From: an uncultured Eisenbergiella sp.
Lineage (GTDB): Bacteria > Bacillota > Clostridia > Lachnospirales > Lachnospiraceae
Direction: 5' to 3'
NCBI GenBank assembly: GCA_948960675.1
Contig: CARDPF010000181.1
Coordinates: 1 to 6,570 of the forward strand
Length of the DNA stretch: 6,570 nucleotides
Shown: positions 4,693 through 6,570 of the stretch, piece after piece
How positions within the stretch are numbered: position 1 is the stretch's first letter
Layout of the letters: each line of letters begins with the position of its first letter
Program-made: the position numbers and the translations under genes
The notes under the pieces: model-generated
Databases searched by the model: none
What the model was told of the DNA's origin: nothing
Seen by the model: only the letters and a program-made list of their open reading frames with translations

Positions 4693-5175
4693 ATGGCAGA
4701 AAGGCAAAAAAATAGGGAAGCGTACCGCGCAGGCGGCCGGCAGCATGCCTACGTGCATGGTTCTGCGGCCCAAAAGGCGGATATCAGAAGGGAAGTGGCC
4801 AAGCCCCCCAAAAAGAAACTGAGTCAGGCGGCACGGAAAAACCGGGAACGCGCCCGGTATATGAATATGGCTTATGTCCTTTTTTTGACGGTGGCGATGG
4901 CGGTTACGGGTTTTGTCCTGATTGGTTATATCTGGATTCAGTCCGGCATTACGACCAGCGTGAAAAAGATTTCAGCGCTGGAAAGCCAGGTGAATACGCT
5001 GAAAATGGATAACGACGAGGCGCTGGGACGCATTGAAAACGCGATTGACCTAGAAGAGATCCGGCGGATTGCGATTATGGAACTGGGTATGACGTATGCG
5101 CAGGAGGGACAGGTGGTGAAGATTCCGGACAGCGGCAGCGATTATGTGAAGCAGTATTCGGACATTCACCAATAA
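4693..5175 (+). CDS. ftsL: Cell division protein FtsL (FtsL/DivIC-type)
   Basis: This 160-residue bitopic membrane protein has a basic cytoplasmic region of about 57 residues (KPPKKK, ARKNRERARY), one transmembrane helix (about 58-81, AYVLFLTVAMAVTGFVLIGY) and an extracytoplasmic coiled coil (about 86-118). The ending LEEIRRIAIMELGM (120-133) is the typical FtsL/DivIC feature. FtsL acts in the divisome with DivIC/FtsB and DivIB/FtsQ to position and activate the septal synthase. Sequence conservation in this family is low, so the call rests on architecture and on its place between rsmH and a class B PBP gene. ATG 4693 is chosen because GGAGG (4684-4688) lies four bases upstream; ATGs at 4669 and 4681 are poorer alternatives. 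The long basic N-terminal tail is typical of clostridial members. Confidence 0.88.
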   Translation: MAERQKNREAYRAGGRQHAYVHGSAAQKADIRREVAKPPKKKLSQAARKNRERARYMNMAYVLFLTVAMAVTGFVLIGYIWIQSGITTSVKKISALESQVNTLKMDNDEALGRIENAIDLEEIRRIAIMELGMTYAQEGQVVKIPDSGSDYVKQYSDIHQ

Positions 5176-5206
5176 AAAATCTATTTTAGGTAAAGCAGGT
5201 GTGGGA

Positions 5207-6570
5207 TTGGATAGAAGAAACAGAAACATGGTGCAAAACCAAGGCAAAAAAGCGGGGCCCAAAGAATTTGGGAGAAACAAATTTACGGTGAAAATGCAGA
5301 AAAAGCTGGTGGTACTGTTTTTGCTGGTACTACTGGCTTTTGCAGGATTAAGCGCCCGTTTGATTGTAATCAACCGGGATAACGGGGAAAGCTATAAAAA
5401 GCAGGTGTTATCCCAGCAGCAGTATTCCAGCAAAACGATTCCCTATAAACGGGGGGAAATTCTGGACTGCCGGGGGACGAAGCTTGCGGTCAGCGAGAAA
5501 GTGTATGATCTTGTGCTGGACTGTAAGCAGATGAATACGAAGGTAAAAGAGAAGCAGCCTTACATTGAGCCCACCATCGAAGCGCTGGTAGAGTATTTTG
5601 GGGTGGATGCAAACGCGGTCCGCGCTTATGCCAATGAGCATCCCCAGTCGCAGTATTATGTGCTCAAAAAGAGAATGCCCTACGGGGAAATCAGCGAGTA
5701 CCAGAATATGATGGCGGATGAGGGACAGAAGGACAAATCCAAGCTGATCAAGGGAATCTGGTTTGACGAAAGCTATAAACGGGTATATCCCAACAATTCC
5801 CTGGCCTGTGATGTGATCGGGTTTTCCCGTACGGACGGGACGGGAACCTACGGACTGGAGGAGTACTATAACGATGTGCTAAGCGGGTCAAACGGCAGGC
5901 AGTTCGGATATTTGGATTCGGATAAGAACCTAAACAGAACTACCAAGGCGGCGGTGGACGGCTACAACATCTATTCCACCATTGATGCAACCATACAGGG
6001 CATTGTGGAGAAGTACCTGAGTAAGTACAACGAGGAAAACAAGGATGTGAGCCGGGAGGGAAACGGAGCCCGGGACGCTGCCTGTATTGTCATGGATGTC
6101 CATAGCGGAAATGTGCTTGCAATGGCCAGCTATCCGTTTTTTGACTTAAACGACACACGCAATACCCAGCCTTTGATCGGAACGCTTCTGTTGGACGAAA
6201 ACGGGGAAGTGACGGATACCGTCGTCAATGAGGAAATTGCCAAATCCCTGGAAGGGGAGGGGCAGGAAAATGTGCTGGTGCAGAATTTAAACGCCCTTTG
6301 GAAAAATTACTGCATCAATTCCACTTATGAGCCGGGTTCGGTCATGAAGCCTTTTGTGGCGGCCATGGGATTGGAGAGCGGCACTTTAAAAGGGAATGAA
6401 TCCTTTGAATGTACGGGGGTGATTGAACTTGGCGGCCATAAAATCCGGTGCCACAATTACCGCTCCGGCGCCGAAGGATGGCTTAGCATCGGCGAGTCCA
6501 TAGAACGTTCCTGCAACGTGGCGCTGGTGCGCATGGCACAGGTGATCGGAAAGGATGTTTTTTTGCAATA
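5207..6570 (+). CDS. Class B penicillin-binding protein (FtsI/PBP2B/SpoVD family), 3' end cut by window
   Basis: About 454 codons are visible and the frame is open at the window end. The protein is a bitopic DD-transpeptidase that cross-links peptidoglycan on the outer face of the membrane, partnered with a SEDS glycosyltransferase. Numbered from TTG 5207: a basic cytoplasmic tail, a transmembrane helix (about 34-55, LVVLFLLVLLAFAGLSARL), the start of the PBP dimerisation domain with RGEILDCRGTKLA (from 82), and the transpeptidase domain from about 290. The catalytic SVMK (Ser378, Lys381) sits within YEPGSVMKPF, and SCN (435-437) is the second motif. The KTG motif and any PASTA domain lie beyond the window, so FtsI and SpoVD cannot be told apart. 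The start is uncertain: TTG 5207 has AGGTG (5197-5201) five bases upstream; GTG 5201 and ATG 5228 are alternatives. It follows ftsL by 31 bases, as in the dcw cluster. Confidence 0.95.
   Translation, partial: MDRRNRNMVQNQGKKAGPKEFGRNKFTVKMQKKLVVLFLLVLLAFAGLSARLIVINRDNGESYKKQVLSQQQYSSKTIPYKRGEILDCRGTKLAVSEKVYDLVLDCKQMNTKVKEKQPYIEPTIEALVEYFGVDANAVRAYANEHPQSQYYVLKKRMPYGEISEYQNMMADEGQKDKSKLIKGIWFDESYKRVYPNNSLACDVIGFSRTDGTGTYGLEEYYNDVLSGSNGRQFGYLDSDKNLNRTTKAAVDGYNIYSTIDATIQGIVEKYLSKYNEENKDVSREGNGARDAACIVMDVHSGNVLAMASYPFFDLNDTRNTQPLIGTLLLDENGEVTDTVVNEEIAKSLEGEGQENVLVQNLNALWKNYCINSTYEPGSVMKPFVAAMGLESGTLKGNESFECTGVIELGGHKIRCHNYRSGAEGWLSIGESIERSCNVALVRMAQVIGKDVFLQ

Noticed and set aside
4261..4773. 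Minus-strand 170-codon frame
   Set aside because: It is antisense to rsmH and the start of ftsL, both firmly supported by motifs and ribosome binding sites.
6337..6352. SVMK instead of the more usual STFK/STVK in the PBP active site
   Set aside because: It still fits SxxK with Ser and Lys in place and the YEPGS context is intact, so it is normal family variation rather than an inactivating change.

Overview
The window looks like a chromosomal segment from a Gram-positive, spore-former-type Firmicute, most likely class Clostridia and probably Lachnospiraceae. The grounds are the residue-level style of the proteins, strong AGGAG-type ribosome binding sites, the CxCx6CxC tail of RsmH, and the start of a Firmicute-type division and cell wall (dcw) cluster. 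The family-level placement is inference; no rRNA gene or other taxonomic marker is present.

Layout. Bases 1-913 hold no convincing protein gene. They are packed with inverted repeats: hairpins, copies of a palindromic motif, a roughly 172-bp multi-hairpin element bounded by inverted termini (520-691), and a promoter followed by a terminator-like hairpin that may frame a small RNA (about 353-482). A small coiled-coil gene (914-1267, +) follows. It contains four in-frame 21-bp tandem repeats encoding the heptad QGMKSEM. A strong bidirectional terminator (1312-1347) separates it from the convergent ychF gene (1371-2468, -), which encodes a universally conserved P-loop ATPase/GTPase.

Bases 2469-3134 are a divergent intergenic region. 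It carries what looks like a decayed tyrosine-recombinase gene on the minus strand, a near-consensus minus-strand promoter, overlapping alternative hairpins, and a second copy of the palindromic repeat (2931-2973). That copy is in inverted orientation to the copy at 108-174, so together they bracket the coiled-coil gene and ychF.

From 3019 on, the plus strand is the 5' end of the dcw operon: a promoter (TTGCCA-17-TAAAAT), four 10-bp-phased MraZ boxes at the predicted transcription start, then mraZ, rsmH, ftsL and a class B penicillin-binding protein gene cut by the window end. MraZ is the operon's own repressor, RsmH methylates 16S rRNA, FtsL is a bitopic divisome protein, and the class B PBP is the transpeptidase normally partnered with a SEDS glycosyltransferase in septal or spore cortex peptidoglycan synthesis. 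The four genes are tightly spaced with no evident internal terminator, so they are probably co-transcribed.

The coding part of the dcw cluster is ordinary. The unusual material is the repeat-rich non-coding DNA, the recombinase remnant and the tandem-repeat coiled-coil gene. I see no clear defence system, CRISPR array, tRNA or rRNA.
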